Shown piece after piece: positions 1 to 8,957 of a DNA stretch of 64,000 nt. The notes beneath the pieces were generated by a model. The model had not been told where the DNA came from and did not search any database. It was given only the letters and a program-made list of their open reading frames with translations. Position 1 is the first letter of the stretch; each line of letters begins with the position of its first letter. Made by a program: the position numbers and the translations under genes. Origin of the DNA: Paraburkholderia sp. LEh10 (lineage in GTDB: Bacteria; Pseudomonadota; Gammaproteobacteria; Burkholderiales; Burkholderiaceae). The stretch covers positions 48,491 to 112,490 of the forward strand of contig NZ_JAGIPX010000028.1 of assembly GCF_017814945.1 (NCBI RefSeq), written 5' to 3'.

Positions 1-1
1 A

Positions 2-142
2 CAGGTGCAACAGCAAATGCAGCAGCCGCAAGCGCAGGTACCGGCTCAGCAAGCGCCGTTGACGGAGCAGTCAGTGCAGTTGCGCAACCAATGGCAATTG
101 CAGGGGCAAGCGCCACAGCAGACGCCGCTCAAGCAGCAATAG
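2..142 (+). CDS. C-terminal end of a glutamine-rich protein (partial)
   Basis: An open frame enters the window from the left and stops at TAG 140-142. It encodes 46 residues, about 40% of them Gln, with Pro and Ala. The composition is that of a low-complexity tail, so no family can be named; the functional domain lies outside the window. A perfect hairpin with a T-tract follows 42 bases downstream, which supports this being a real gene end on the plus strand. Confidence 0.5.
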   Translation, partial: QVQQQMQQPQAQVPAQQAPLTEQSVQLRNQWQLQGQAPQQTPLKQQ

Positions 143-183
143 TCGTATTGAAGGCGGCTTCCATCGAGGCTGCACATGAGCCG

Positions 184-221
184 AAACGGCCCGGTCATGC
201 GAATGACCGGGCCGTTTTTTT
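184..221 (+). terminator. Rho-independent terminator
   Basis: Perfect 14-bp stem (185-198 with 203-216), GCGA tetraloop and a run of seven T (215-221). It closes the transcript of the Gln-rich protein gene. Confidence 0.9.
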
Positions 222-600
222 ATGCGCTATGAAACTCCACGCCAGTGAAGCTGCATCGCTAAATGCGCGTGCAATCCGGATTCGATATGCGAAACGTCCG
301 ATGCGTTGATCGCAGTACAACTGAAACGCAGATCGTATCTCATGTGAGGCGCCGATTTCTTTAGAAGCATGTTTTGAATCTATGAGTTTCTATTTGATGC
401 GAGACGACGGGAACGCATGTCGCTGTGTCTGAATTCGCGCACGCGAATGGAGAGAAAAGCCGTGGGGGTAAAACGGTTGTCATGTTGACAGCGTTGGGTT
501 CGCTGAACAGCGTTGCCATCGCCGGAGCACTTAATGGAGGCTCGGCAACCGGCAGCAACTGAGCAATGGCCTGAGGACCAGAGGCCAGGGCTACGAACGA
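222..600. other. Non-coding stretch with a possible orphan coding fragment
   Basis: No confident gene. On the plus strand a frame from about 394 to the TGA at 560-562 reads as a protein-like C-terminus (it includes KTVVMLTALGSLNSVAIAG), but it has no convincing start or ribosome binding site. It may be the tail of a gene whose front has been lost. A weak hairpin (567-572 with 582-587) follows it. Confidence 0.3.
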
Positions 601-706
601 GGCCCAGTTTGTTGGAAAACCCAGCAAACCGGGCCTTTCGCATACGCGAGCGGAAAATCCCGCGCCTTACTTGGACAACATCGATGCGATCGAACACATA
701 GACCTT
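601..706 (-). pseudogene. Decayed duplicate of the 3' end of the downstream PilZ/YcgR-like gene
   Basis: This segment matches 5228-5352, the hairpin plus the last codons of the minus-strand YcgR-like gene, in the same orientation. The hairpin (601-615 with 621-635) and the following roughly 20 bases are nearly identical. The coding part still reads KVYVFDRID, but then lacks about 19 bases that encode the final residues in the intact copy. The two copies bracket the adhesin gene as a direct repeat. No upstream part of the YcgR-like gene is present here. About 310 bases (707-1018) then separate it from the adhesin start; that stretch is AT-richer than its surroundings and should hold the adhesin promoter, but I see no clear -35/-10 pair. 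Confidence 0.75.
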
Positions 707-1018
707 ATGGTAGCCATTCCACGGCGACTCATCGAAGCATCGAATAACTCCTAAACCGTGCCCTGCCGATACGTTTTATATGAAGAATGACCGAGCGTTC
801 GGAATTATTCGATTACGAAATATTCTCTAAGCGCATACCTTTCGAAACGCGTGTGTCGAATACCGCCCGGTCGTGTTGCGCGCGTGTGAGCGTAGATGCC
901 GACGAACCAGGCGGTCACAGCGATGCTGTTTCCTCGCTGCGACCGCGTGGATTTCGTGGATGAACGCCTTTCGACCACTTATGCATTTAAGTATGGCCCC
1001 GTAAACATAGGATATCTA

Positions 1019-4000
1019 ATGAACAAGACTTATCGTTCCGTCTGGAACGAAGCGGCAGGAACTTGGGTGGCGGTACAGGAAAATGCCAAGGGCAAGAGAA
1101 AGAAGGCAACCAAAGGCGCAGTGGCGCTCTTGACTGCAAGTGCCGGTCTGGCTTCGTCGCTGGCCCACGCTGGAGCCACCGATGGTGGATATGCTCCTGG
1201 GTACGCAGCGTCGTCATTGGGATATGCATCGAGCGCCACTGGCAGTTGGTCGACTGCGTTGGGGGCGTTTTCATACGCGTCCGGTAATTGGTCGACCGCT
1301 GTAGGTAATCAGACAGTGGCGACGGGGTTCTCCGCAGCGGCTTTTGGCGACTCCGCGCGTGCCATGGCGGACTATGCGACTGCGCTCGGCCAGAATGCAT
1401 ATGCCTTTGCAATCGGGGCGAGCGCGTTGGGTCAGTCTGCGACTGCCGCCACAGCCAATTCAGTCGCGCTTGGCGCGTACTCCGTTGCCAACTCGTCAAC
1501 ACTGTCGACCGCAGGCTACGACCCCGGCGCCATGGCCCTCGTTGCTTCGACGGCGGTGGGTGGTGAAGTCTCCGTCGGCAAAGCCGGGGCGGAGCGTCGC
1601 ATTACGAACGTCGCAGCAGGCTACGCTTCGACGGACGCGGTGAACGTCAGCCAGTTGATGGCTGAAGACATGAAGGTCAATGGCATCAGCAACAACCTGG
1701 GCAACCTCAGCAACGTCGTCAACAACCTTAGTGCCGGCGGCGGCAATCTAAAGTACTTCCAGGCGAATTCGGCGCTGGGCAGTGCGAGCGCAGCAGGCAC
1801 TAACTCAATCGCGATCGGCGGCGCGGCTACGGCCTCGACAACGAACTCGGTTGCTTTGGGCTCGAATTCGCTGGCCAACTCGACGACACTCGGCACGGCC
1901 GGCTACAACCCCGGCGGCGCGACCCTCACGGCAGCCACGGCTGCGGGCGGTGAGGTTTCTGTCGGCAAGACAGGTGCAGAGCGCCGCATCACGAACGTCG
2001 CGGCGGGCTACTCGGGAACGGATGCCGTCAACGTCAGCCAGTTGATGTCGGAAGATGCGAAGGTCAACGCGGAAGGCGCCGCGACGGCGGCTTCACTGGG
2101 CGGTGGTTCGTCGTATAACCCGGCGACGGGCGCGATCACGAACCCGACATACAACATTGCGGGCGGCACGTATAACAACGTTGCAGGTGCGCTGACGAGC
2201 ATTGATGCGCGTCTCAACAATATCGGCAGTAACGCCAATCTGAAGTATTTCCACGCGAACTCGTCGCTGGCGGATTCGACGGTGACAGGCACCGACAGCA
2301 TCGCTGCGGGTCCGGCCGCAACCGCCAGCGCGAGCAGCGCGGTGGCGCTCGGCGCGAACTCGGTGGCAGACCGCGCGAATACCGTGTCGGTAGGTTCATC
2401 GACGGCTCAACGTCAGATCACGAATATGGCCGCCGGCACGGCAGCAGCCGATGCCGTCAACGTGTCGCAACTGTCGGGCGTGACGGCGGCCCTTGGCGGG
2501 GGGGCGACCGTGAATCCGGATGGCTCGATTGCCGCGCCGGCATTCAACGTCAACGGCCAGACGTTCTCGAACGTGGGCGACGCGCTGTCCAATCTGTCGA
2601 ATATGGTCGCGCCCGTGGCCTCGAACCTGAAATACATCCGGTTCGGCCCGAGCAGTGCCGCCGCTGCACAAGCCGCAGGCACCGACGCCCTCGCGATCGG
2701 CGGCAACGCGTTCGCCAATGCGAACGGCTCACTTGCGATCGGCGCAGGCGCACGCGCGCTCGGCGTCAACTCGGTTGCGATGGGCTATGGTTCGGCAACC
2801 AGCATCGCGAATACGTTCGCTGTGGGCAGCTCGACGTCGACCCGTCGTATCGTCAATGTCGCCGACGGTGTGGCGAACACCGATGCCGCAACCGTTGGCC
2901 AGGTCAACGCGGACATCGCTGCGGCCGTCGCCAACCTCAGTTCGTCGACGGTTTCCTCAAAGCAGCTGCTCGCGTCTCCCGCAGTACGCTCGACGTCGTT
3001 GCTCGGCGCGCCGTCACCGTCGCTGCTCGGTGCATCGTCGCTTCCGCCTGACCAGTTGCTCGTATCGGGTCCGACCGACAAGCAGGGCATGATCGAAGCG
3101 ACGGGCACGGACTCGATGGCGATCGGCCTGAACACGCATGCGACGGCTGATTATGCAATCGCGGCCGGGACGGGTGTGGAAGTGGGCTCGGCTTCTTCGG
3201 TCGGTATCGGTCAGAACATCGCGGTGAACGGCACGAACACGGTGGCGATCGGCTCGACGGTGTCGGCAAACGGCGCCAATGCTGTAGTGATCGGTACCAA
3301 CGGCACGGAAGCCGATGCGGACAACGCCATCGCGATCGGTAACAACGTGGCCGTGGGCGGCTCGCATACGGAAGCCATCGGCGAGAACATCATCGCCACG
3401 GGTTCGAACAGTGTCACGCTCGGCTACAACAGCGCGGACAACGGCCGCGCGAACATCGTGTCGGTCGGCAGCAGCACGCAGTTGCGCCAGATCGCTTACG
3501 TGGGTGCCGGCACGCAAAACACCGACGCCGTCAACGTTGCGCAGCTCAAGGGTGTCATGGCCGCACTGGGCGCTGGCTCGACGGTGAACAACGACGGCAC
3601 CATCACGAACCCGACGTACGTGATTGGCGGATCGACGGTGACGAACATCGCCAGCGCGATCACCAGCCTCGACGCCCGCGTCAACGCGAACACCACCGAC
3701 ATCACGAACCTGCAGACGCAGACGAACGTAGGCGGCATCAATCTCGTGACGCAGGATGCGACGACCAGCAACATCCTCGTCGCCTCACAGACGGGCGGCT
3801 CGATCGTCGACTTCACGGGCACGGCCGGTGCGCGCAGGCTGACGGGCGTAGCGGCGGGCAAGGTGAACGCATCGAGCGTCGACGCGGTGAACGGCACGCA
3901 GTTGTATAACGTGGCGGCATCGACGGCCAACGCGATCGGCGGCGGTTCGACGTTCAACCCGGCGACGGGCACGATCGCGAACCCGGCGTACGTCGTCGGC

Positions 4001-5170
4001 GGCTCGACGGTCACGACGATCGGCGGTGCAATCACGAACCTCGACGCACGTGTCTATGCGAACACCACGGACATCACGAACCTGCAGACGCAGATCAACC
4101 AGAGCGGCACCGGCATGGTGACGCAGGATGCGACGAGCAAGAACATCCTCGTCGCGTCGCAGACGAACGGTTCCGTCGTCGACTTCACGGGCAAGGCAGG
4201 CACGCGCGTTTTGTCGGGCGTGGCAGCCGGCGTGGCGGCAACGGATGCAGTGAACGTCGGGCAGTTGCAGGCGGCGGGCATCATCGGCCCGAATGGGCAG
4301 ACGAAGGCTGCCGTCACCTACGGCACGAATGCGAACGGCACGACGAACTACAGCAGCATCACGCTGGGTGACGGCACGTCGAACGCGGCACCCGTGGCGA
4401 TCCACAACGTTGCAGCAGGCACGCAGGCCAACGATGCGGTGAATTACTCGCAGTACGAGGCGCTGCAGTCGCGGATCAACGCGATCACCAACGTCGGAAC
4501 GGGTGTCGATACGCTGTTCGTCGGCGATGGCAACCGCAACACGGAAGCGGCGCAGGCAACCGGCACGCACGCGACGGCGATGGGCGCGTCGGCCAACGCA
4601 AGCGGCAACCAGTCGATCGCGGCGGGCTATGCGTCGAATGCGTCCGGCCAGAACGCGGTTGCAATCGGTTCGACGTCGACGGCGAGCGGCAAAAACTCGG
4701 TCGCGCTCGGCGCGGGTTCGGTCGCGAATCAGGACAACACCGTGTCCGTCGGTTCGGCAACGCAACAGCGCCGCGTCACGAACGTTGCAGCCGGCACACA
4801 GACGACGGATGCCGTCAACGTCGGCCAGTTGAACGAAGCCGTGGCGAGCGCCGTGGGCAACCTGCCCGCCGGCATGACCACGAAGGACTACACGGATCAG
4901 CAGATCAGCGCGATGCAGAACTCCGTGAACCAGGTCGCGAAGAACGCGTATGCAGGCGTGGCCGCCGCGATGGCGATGCCGAACCTCACGCCGTCACAGC
5001 CGGGCAACACGGTGGTCGCGGCGGGCGCGGGCAACTACAAGAGCGGCGGGGCGGTGGGCTTCGGCGCGACGTATCGTTCGCGTGACGGCAGGTGGCTGGT
5101 CAACGGCGCGGTGTCGGTGACCACGACGGGCGACGCAGGCGTACGCGCGCAGGTCGGCTACGAGTTCTAA
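1019..5170 (+). CDS. Trimeric autotransporter adhesin (YadA/Hia-like, type Vc secretion)
   Basis: 1383 residues. The frame opens at 896, but the ATG at 1019 begins the extended signal peptide motif MNKTYRSVWNEAAGTWVAV followed by a Lys-rich stretch and a hydrophobic core ending AHA about residue 51, and AGGA lies at the right distance, so this start is chosen. The passenger is built from head repeats of the form SVALGxxS and from neck/stalk modules ending TDAVNVSQL. At least two long copies of a 'GGEVSVGKxGAERRITNVAAGY' type module are visible. The last about 75 residues form the membrane anchor: a helical stretch (MNSVNQVAKNAYAGVAAAMAMP-like), then four predicted beta strands ending in a terminal Phe (AQVGYEF). 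The protein should trimerise in the outer membrane and mediate adhesion or autoaggregation. It stands alone, between a direct duplication of its neighbour's 3' end. Confidence 0.95.
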   Translation: MNKTYRSVWNEAAGTWVAVQENAKGKRKKATKGAVALLTASAGLASSLAHAGATDGGYAPGYAASSLGYASSATGSWSTALGAFSYASGNWSTAVGNQTVATGFSAAAFGDSARAMADYATALGQNAYAFAIGASALGQSATAATANSVALGAYSVANSSTLSTAGYDPGAMALVASTAVGGEVSVGKAGAERRITNVAAGYASTDAVNVSQLMAEDMKVNGISNNLGNLSNVVNNLSAGGGNLKYFQANSALGSASAAGTNSIAIGGAATASTTNSVALGSNSLANSTTLGTAGYNPGGATLTAATAAGGEVSVGKTGAERRITNVAAGYSGTDAVNVSQLMSEDAKVNAEGAATAASLGGGSSYNPATGAITNPTYNIAGGTYNNVAGALTSIDARLNNIGSNANLKYFHANSSLADSTVTGTDSIAAGPAATASASSAVALGANSVADRANTVSVGSSTAQRQITNMAAGTAAADAVNVSQLSGVTAALGGGATVNPDGSIAAPAFNVNGQTFSNVGDALSNLSNMVAPVASNLKYIRFGPSSAAAAQAAGTDALAIGGNAFANANGSLAIGAGARALGVNSVAMGYGSATSIANTFAVGSSTSTRRIVNVADGVANTDAATVGQVNADIAAAVANLSSSTVSSKQLLASPAVRSTSLLGAPSPSLLGASSLPPDQLLVSGPTDKQGMIEATGTDSMAIGLNTHATADYAIAAGTGVEVGSASSVGIGQNIAVNGTNTVAIGSTVSANGANAVVIGTNGTEADADNAIAIGNNVAVGGSHTEAIGENIIATGSNSVTLGYNSADNGRANIVSVGSSTQLRQIAYVGAGTQNTDAVNVAQLKGVMAALGAGSTVNNDGTITNPTYVIGGSTVTNIASAITSLDARVNANTTDITNLQTQTNVGGINLVTQDATTSNILVASQTGGSIVDFTGTAGARRLTGVAAGKVNASSVDAVNGTQLYNVAASTANAIGGGSTFNPATGTIANPAYVVGGSTVTTIGGAITNLDARVYANTTDITNLQTQINQSGTGMVTQDATSKNILVASQTNGSVVDFTGKAGTRVLSGVAAGVAATDAVNVGQLQAAGIIGPNGQTKAAVTYGTNANGTTNYSSITLGDGTSNAAPVAIHNVAAGTQANDAVNYSQYEALQSRINAITNVGTGVDTLFVGDGNRNTEAAQATGTHATAMGASANASGNQSIAAGYASNASGQNAVAIGSTSTASGKNSVALGAGSVANQDNTVSVGSATQQRRVTNVAAGTQTTDAVNVGQLNEAVASAVGNLPAGMTTKDYTDQQISAMQNSVNQVAKNAYAGVAAAMAMPNLTPSQPGNTVVAAGAGNYKSGGAVGFGATYRSRDGRWLVNGAVSVTTTGDAGVRAQVGYEF

Positions 5171-5183
5171 GCGGCTGTCGTGA

Positions 5184-5213
5184 AGCGGGCACGAGAAGCT
5201 TCGGGTGCCCGCT
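5184..5213 (+). terminator. Hairpin after the adhesin gene
   Basis: A 9-bp perfect stem (5184-5192 with 5205-5213) starts 14 bases after the adhesin stop. No T-run follows, so termination would be weak or Rho-assisted. Confidence 0.5.
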
Positions 5214-5227
5214 CTCATGAAGCATCA

Positions 5228-5262
5228 GGCCCGGCTTGCTGGAAACCCCAGCAAACCGGGCC
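5228..5262. terminator. Hairpin between convergent genes; intact copy of the duplicated hairpin
   Basis: A 15-bp stem with one mismatch (5228-5242 with 5248-5262) lies between the adhesin (plus) and YcgR-like (minus) stops. It probably serves as a bidirectional terminator. It is the second copy of the hairpin at 601-635. Confidence 0.6.
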
Positions 5263-5292
5263 TTTCGCATACGCGAGCGGACAATCCGCGCG

Positions 5293-6243
5293 TTACTTCG
5301 GACCGCTCGTCCAGAAGATCACATCATCGATGCGATCGAACACATAGACCTTCAGCGCCATCTGCTCGACCTGATCGAGCATTTCGAACTCGATGCCGTG
5401 CGTCGCGGGGTCGCCGGGCTTCGAGCCCTGCTGCACATTGCGGATGATCGCGGTGGCTTCGATCGACGTGTCCATGTCCTTCGACTGCAGCCGGAACGCG
5501 ACACGGATGCGTTTGCCGACTTCGCCGACCGTCCACGGCGCGGCGAACGACATGCCCATCGCGCTCACGCTCTGCACGAGGCCGAGGCTTTCGTAACCGC
5601 TGCCTTGCGCGTCGATGCCAAAGCGCAGCGGCAGGCTCGCGCGCACACGCACCGACTTGCGCTCGCGCAGCCGGCGCACCACGCCCGGCTTCGACAGCAC
5701 CAGATAATGGAACGGCGCGAGGCACACGGAATCGACGGTGCACACGAAACGGAACACCGCCTGGCTCGCGATCGCGACGATCTCGACGTTTTCGCCGACG
5801 GCGAGCGACATCGCCTTGCCGTCGACGAGCGGCGGCGTGACGAACAGCGACTCGTTCGGCGCAAAGCCGATGATCCGCGACGGATGCATCGGCGCGCCCA
5901 TGCCGACCTGCGAGCGCACGCCAATCAGCGCGCCGATCGTCAGATGCATTTCCTTGAGTGTGAGCGCTTCGGATTCGCCCGGTTTCGCGGCGGGCTGCGC
6001 GGCGTCGGCGCCGTCCTCGGCGCCGGCGCTCAGGTCGCCGCGCTGCGGCTTGAAATGCTCGAACAGAAAGCGATGCTCGTCTGCGCCAATCACGACCGCG
6101 CCGCGCTCGAACAGCAGCGCGCCATCGCTGTCGACGATCGGAAACTCGAGCGGCACGCCGATGGGCACTGCGTCCGGCGCGAGCTGACGCGGGCTGGAAG
6201 ACGCGCTCACGCTCGCGTCGACGGTATCTTCACTGGTTTGCAT
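5293..6243 (-). CDS. PilZ-domain flagellar brake protein (YcgR-like), c-di-GMP effector
   Basis: 316 residues. An N-terminal YcgR-type domain (about 95-185) is followed by a PilZ domain (about 190-305). The c-di-GMP binding RxxxR is seen as R195-K-S-V-R199 in RERKSVRVRASLPLRF. The second motif is degenerate: VQSVSAMGMSF instead of (D/N)xSxxG. YcgR proteins bind c-di-GMP and slow or bias the flagellar motor. Residues 1-90 are acidic and low in complexity. The gene is monocistronic, converging on the adhesin gene. Co-location of a c-di-GMP motility brake and an adhesin fits control of attachment, but that is inference. Confidence 0.85.
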   Translation of the reverse strand: MQTSEDTVDASVSASSSPRQLAPDAVPIGVPLEFPIVDSDGALLFERGAVVIGADEHRFLFEHFKPQRGDLSAGAEDGADAAQPAAKPGESEALTLKEMHLTIGALIGVRSQVGMGAPMHPSRIIGFAPNESLFVTPPLVDGKAMSLAVGENVEIVAIASQAVFRFVCTVDSVCLAPFHYLVLSKPGVVRRLRERKSVRVRASLPLRFGIDAQGSGYESLGLVQSVSAMGMSFAAPWTVGEVGKRIRVAFRLQSKDMDTSIEATAIIRNVQQGSKPGDPATHGIEFEMLDQVEQMALKVYVFDRIDDVIFWTSGPK

Positions 6244-6405
6244 GATTGGCGAATGAAGCGTTGGGCGGAGATAACTGCTGTATACGTCGCGCTTTAGAAA
6301 AACTTTAGTTTTCTTTTTTAGCGCGCGTTCAATCCGCTATTCGTTCGCATTATTCAAATTCGATAAATCGCCGGGTTAAAGCAATGCAAACGTTAATATC
6401 GGCGC

Positions 6406-8187
6406 CTATTTATACCAGCGCGGCGTGTAAACCCATTCGCGGCCCGTCTCCGCGGCCCGGAACGCGCGCGTCGTCGAAGAGCCGATTATCACCATCGTTC
6501 GCATATCGACATCGGCGGATTTGAGTTCGGCGAGCGTGGTGGTTTTCAGCGTCGCGCCCGGGCGGCCAATATCGCGGCCGAGCACGACAATCGTCTTTGG
6601 CGCCCGAAAATCGCGCACGATATCGAGCGCCTTGTCGAGTTGCCAGGGGCGGGCGCGCGAAATCGGGTTATAGAACGCCATCACCAGATCGGCTTCGGCG
6701 GCATGCCGCAAGCGCGTTTCGATGACGGGCCACGGCTTCAGATTGTCCGACAGCGACAGCACGCAGAAATCGTGGCCGAGCGGCGCGCCCACCTGCGCGG
6801 CTGTCGCCAGTGCGGCTGAGATGCCGGGCACGATCTCCAGTTCGACGGCGGCCCATGCGGCGTTCTGAGCCTGGGTGTGCGCCTCCGTTTGCGCCTCCAT
6901 TTGCGCCTCGTTGTGTGGATGGCCGCGTGCTTCATCGAGCGCTTCGAGCACGGCCGCCGCCATCGCGAACACGCCCGGATCGCCCGACGACACCATCGCG
7001 ACGCGCCGTCCCGCGCTCGCCAGCTCGAACGCATGGCGGGCGCGCTGCATTTCCTCGCGATTGTCGGTGGCGTGCACGCGCTGGTCAGCGCGGAACGGGC
7101 CTGCCATTTCCACGTAGGTTTCGTAGCCGAGGATGTCGGTGGCCTGCGTCAGCACGGCGCGGGCGGCGGGCGCCATCAGCGACGCATCGCCGGGGCCGAG
7201 GCCGATCACGCTCAGCTTGCCGCGCGCGCGGCCGACCGACGCGGGATCGAGCGGCGCGTGGGCCACGGCGAAAGCGATGGACGCGTCGCCGTCATCTACT
7301 GCCTGATGCGGCATGCGCAACGTCTTGCTCAGCATCGTCGCCGCGCCGGGCTGACTGCCGTCGTCGGCGGCGAAGCGCAGGGCGATCTGCAGCGCTTGCG
7401 CGACGTGCGCGAGTACGGGATCGCTCATCAGCGAAGCGGGCGCGAGCAGCACGGCGATCGACTGCGCGGCCAGCCCGCGCGCATGGGCCGCTTCGAGTAT
7501 GTGTTCGCGCAAGCTGTCGCCCGTCGCCGCTGCCGTTGCCGTTTTATCGATCGCGACGACGACGCTGCGCGGATGGATCACCAGCTCGTCCGTCGCGCCG
7601 TTCCACGCCATCGGCGTGACGCGGATCGCGCGCCGCGCATCGTCGGCGCGCGGCAGTTGCACATCGTCGAGCCACGGCGCGTCACCTTCGATGCGCGTCG
7701 CTTCACCCGCCAGCAGATCCGACACGAAGCGCTTGCCCTGATCGAGGCTCGCGAGCGTGTAGCCATCGGGCGGATTCAGCACGCACGCACCGAAGCGCAG
7801 TTCGCCGCTCGTGGTGATCGCGGGCGGCACGTCGAGCGCGGCGGCGATCTCGCGCGCCATCGCGTTGACGCCCGAGAGTCCGCCGAGCAGCGGCACCACG
7901 GCGCTGCCGTCTTCGGCGACGGCCAGCACGGGCGGCTCGACGCCCTTGTTCGCGAGCAGCGGCGCGATGCAGCGGATCACGATGCCCGCCGCGCACAACG
8001 CGACGATGGGCGTGCCGCTCGCATAGAGTTCGCGCAGATGCGCGCCCAGTTCCGTGAAGGCGTTATCGGCATCGGACACGCGGCCTTGCAGTCCGTGCAC
8101 CTGAGCGCCTTCGTACAGCGACTGCACGCGCCGCGCGGTGGCCTGCGCGCCGACGCCGAGTATCACGATCGCGGGCGGCGTCGTCAT
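6406..8187 (-). CDS. cobJ: CbiG-CobJ fusion: cobalt-precorrin-5A hydrolase-like plus precorrin-3B C17-methyltransferase
   Basis: 593 residues. Residues 1 to about 315 resemble CbiG: GAGIVIRCIAPLL-type core (CAAGIVIRCIAPLL) and the LLGGLSGVNAMAREIA motif, ending with the CbiG C-terminal domain. Residues about 323-593 are a tetrapyrrole methylase of the CobJ/CbiH type (LSVIGLGPGDASLM, GDPGVFAMAAAVLEAL, IVPGISAALATAAQVGAPLGHDFC), which methylates C17 and contracts the ring using SAM. The open frame runs on upstream to 8508, but the ATG at 8187 overlaps the cobI stop as ATGA and is preferred. The CobJ part carries a small 12-bp tandem repeat (EAQM/EAQT/EAHT, bases 6874-6909) that inserts about a dozen residues. 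It is the last gene of the riboswitch-controlled arm. Confidence 0.9.
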   Translation of the reverse strand: MTTPPAIVILGVGAQATARRVQSLYEGAQVHGLQGRVSDADNAFTELGAHLRELYASGTPIVALCAAGIVIRCIAPLLANKGVEPPVLAVAEDGSAVVPLLGGLSGVNAMAREIAAALDVPPAITTSGELRFGACVLNPPDGYTLASLDQGKRFVSDLLAGEATRIEGDAPWLDDVQLPRADDARRAIRVTPMAWNGATDELVIHPRSVVVAIDKTATAAATGDSLREHILEAAHARGLAAQSIAVLLAPASLMSDPVLAHVAQALQIALRFAADDGSQPGAATMLSKTLRMPHQAVDDGDASIAFAVAHAPLDPASVGRARGKLSVIGLGPGDASLMAPAARAVLTQATDILGYETYVEMAGPFRADQRVHATDNREEMQRARHAFELASAGRRVAMVSSGDPGVFAMAAAVLEALDEARGHPHNEAQMEAQTEAHTQAQNAAWAAVELEIVPGISAALATAAQVGAPLGHDFCVLSLSDNLKPWPVIETRLRHAAEADLVMAFYNPISRARPWQLDKALDIVRDFRAPKTIVVLGRDIGRPGATLKTTTLAELKSADVDMRTMVIIGSSTTRAFRAAETGREWVYTPRWYK

Positions 8188-8957
8188 CCTTGCCATTTTT
8201 CCCCCGGCACGACGAGCAGCGAGAAGTAGGGCGATGCCATCGGATCGACTTCGGCGAGCGGCACGATGCGCTGGTTCGCCATCGTCGCACGCTCGACGTA
8301 GAGTGCGCGATCGGCGAGCCCCAGCTCGTCGAGCACACGGCGCACCTTGTCGAAGTTGCGGCCGAGTTTCATCACGACGGCGGCGTCGGCATCGGCGAGA
8401 CGGCGCTTGAGCTCGTCTTCGGGCAGCACGCCCGAGAGCACCGACAGCGTCTGGTTGCGATACACGAGCGGCTGGCCGAGCACGGCGACGCCGCCGAGCA
8501 TCGAGCACACGCCCGGCACCACCTCGGCCTCGAAGCGCGGCGACAGCCGGTTCGCGAGGCGGTCGTGCAGATACATGTACGAGCCGTAGAAGAACGGGTC
8601 GCCCTCGCAGATCACCGCGACGTCGCGCCCCGCGTCGAGATGCTGCGCGACCACTTCGGCCGCCGTATCGTAGAAGTCGGCGATGATCGCTTCGTACGAG
8701 AGCGGCGGCTCGAGCGCTTCCGTCGTCACGGGATAGACGAGCGGCAACTGCTCCTGCGCGCTCGACAGATGCGATTCGATGATCGAGAACGCATTGCCTT
8801 TCTTGCCCTTCGCGACGAAATACGCGACCACGTGCGCCGCTTTCAACAAACGCAGCGCCTTTACCGTGATGAGTTCGGGGTCGCCCGGACCGACCCCGAG
8901 CCCATACAGCCGTCCGCGCGTTTTCGCTGGCTGTTCGGCCATCAGTTGCCCCGTCAT
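8184..8957 (-). CDS. cobI: Precorrin-2 C20-methyltransferase CobI
   Basis: 257 residues. A SAM-dependent tetrapyrrole methylase that converts precorrin-2 to precorrin-3A. Seen: the N-terminal LYGLGVGPGDPELITVKA glycine motif, the CEGDPFFYGSYMYLHDRL motif typical of CobI/CbiL, VVPGVCSMLGG, and VVMKLGRN near the C-terminus. The ATG at 8957 overlaps the cobH stop by one base (TAATG), and GGAGGA sits just upstream. The gene ends in a 4-base ATGA overlap with the CbiG-CobJ fusion, so translation is probably coupled. A later in-frame ATG (8942) is less likely because it lacks the ribosome binding site spacing. Confidence 0.95.
   Translation of the reverse strand: MTGQLMAEQPAKTRGRLYGLGVGPGDPELITVKALRLLKAAHVVAYFVAKGKKGNAFSIIESHLSSAQEQLPLVYPVTTEALEPPLSYEAIIADFYDTAAEVVAQHLDAGRDVAVICEGDPFFYGSYMYLHDRLANRLSPRFEAEVVPGVCSMLGGVAVLGQPLVYRNQTLSVLSGVLPEDELKRRLADADAAVVMKLGRNFDKVRRVLDELGLADRALYVERATMANQRIVPLAEVDPMASPYFSLLVVPGEKWQG

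Noticed and set aside
896..1018. Extended N-terminus of the adhesin
   Set aside because: The ESPR signal peptide must be at the N-terminus, so translation starts at 1019.
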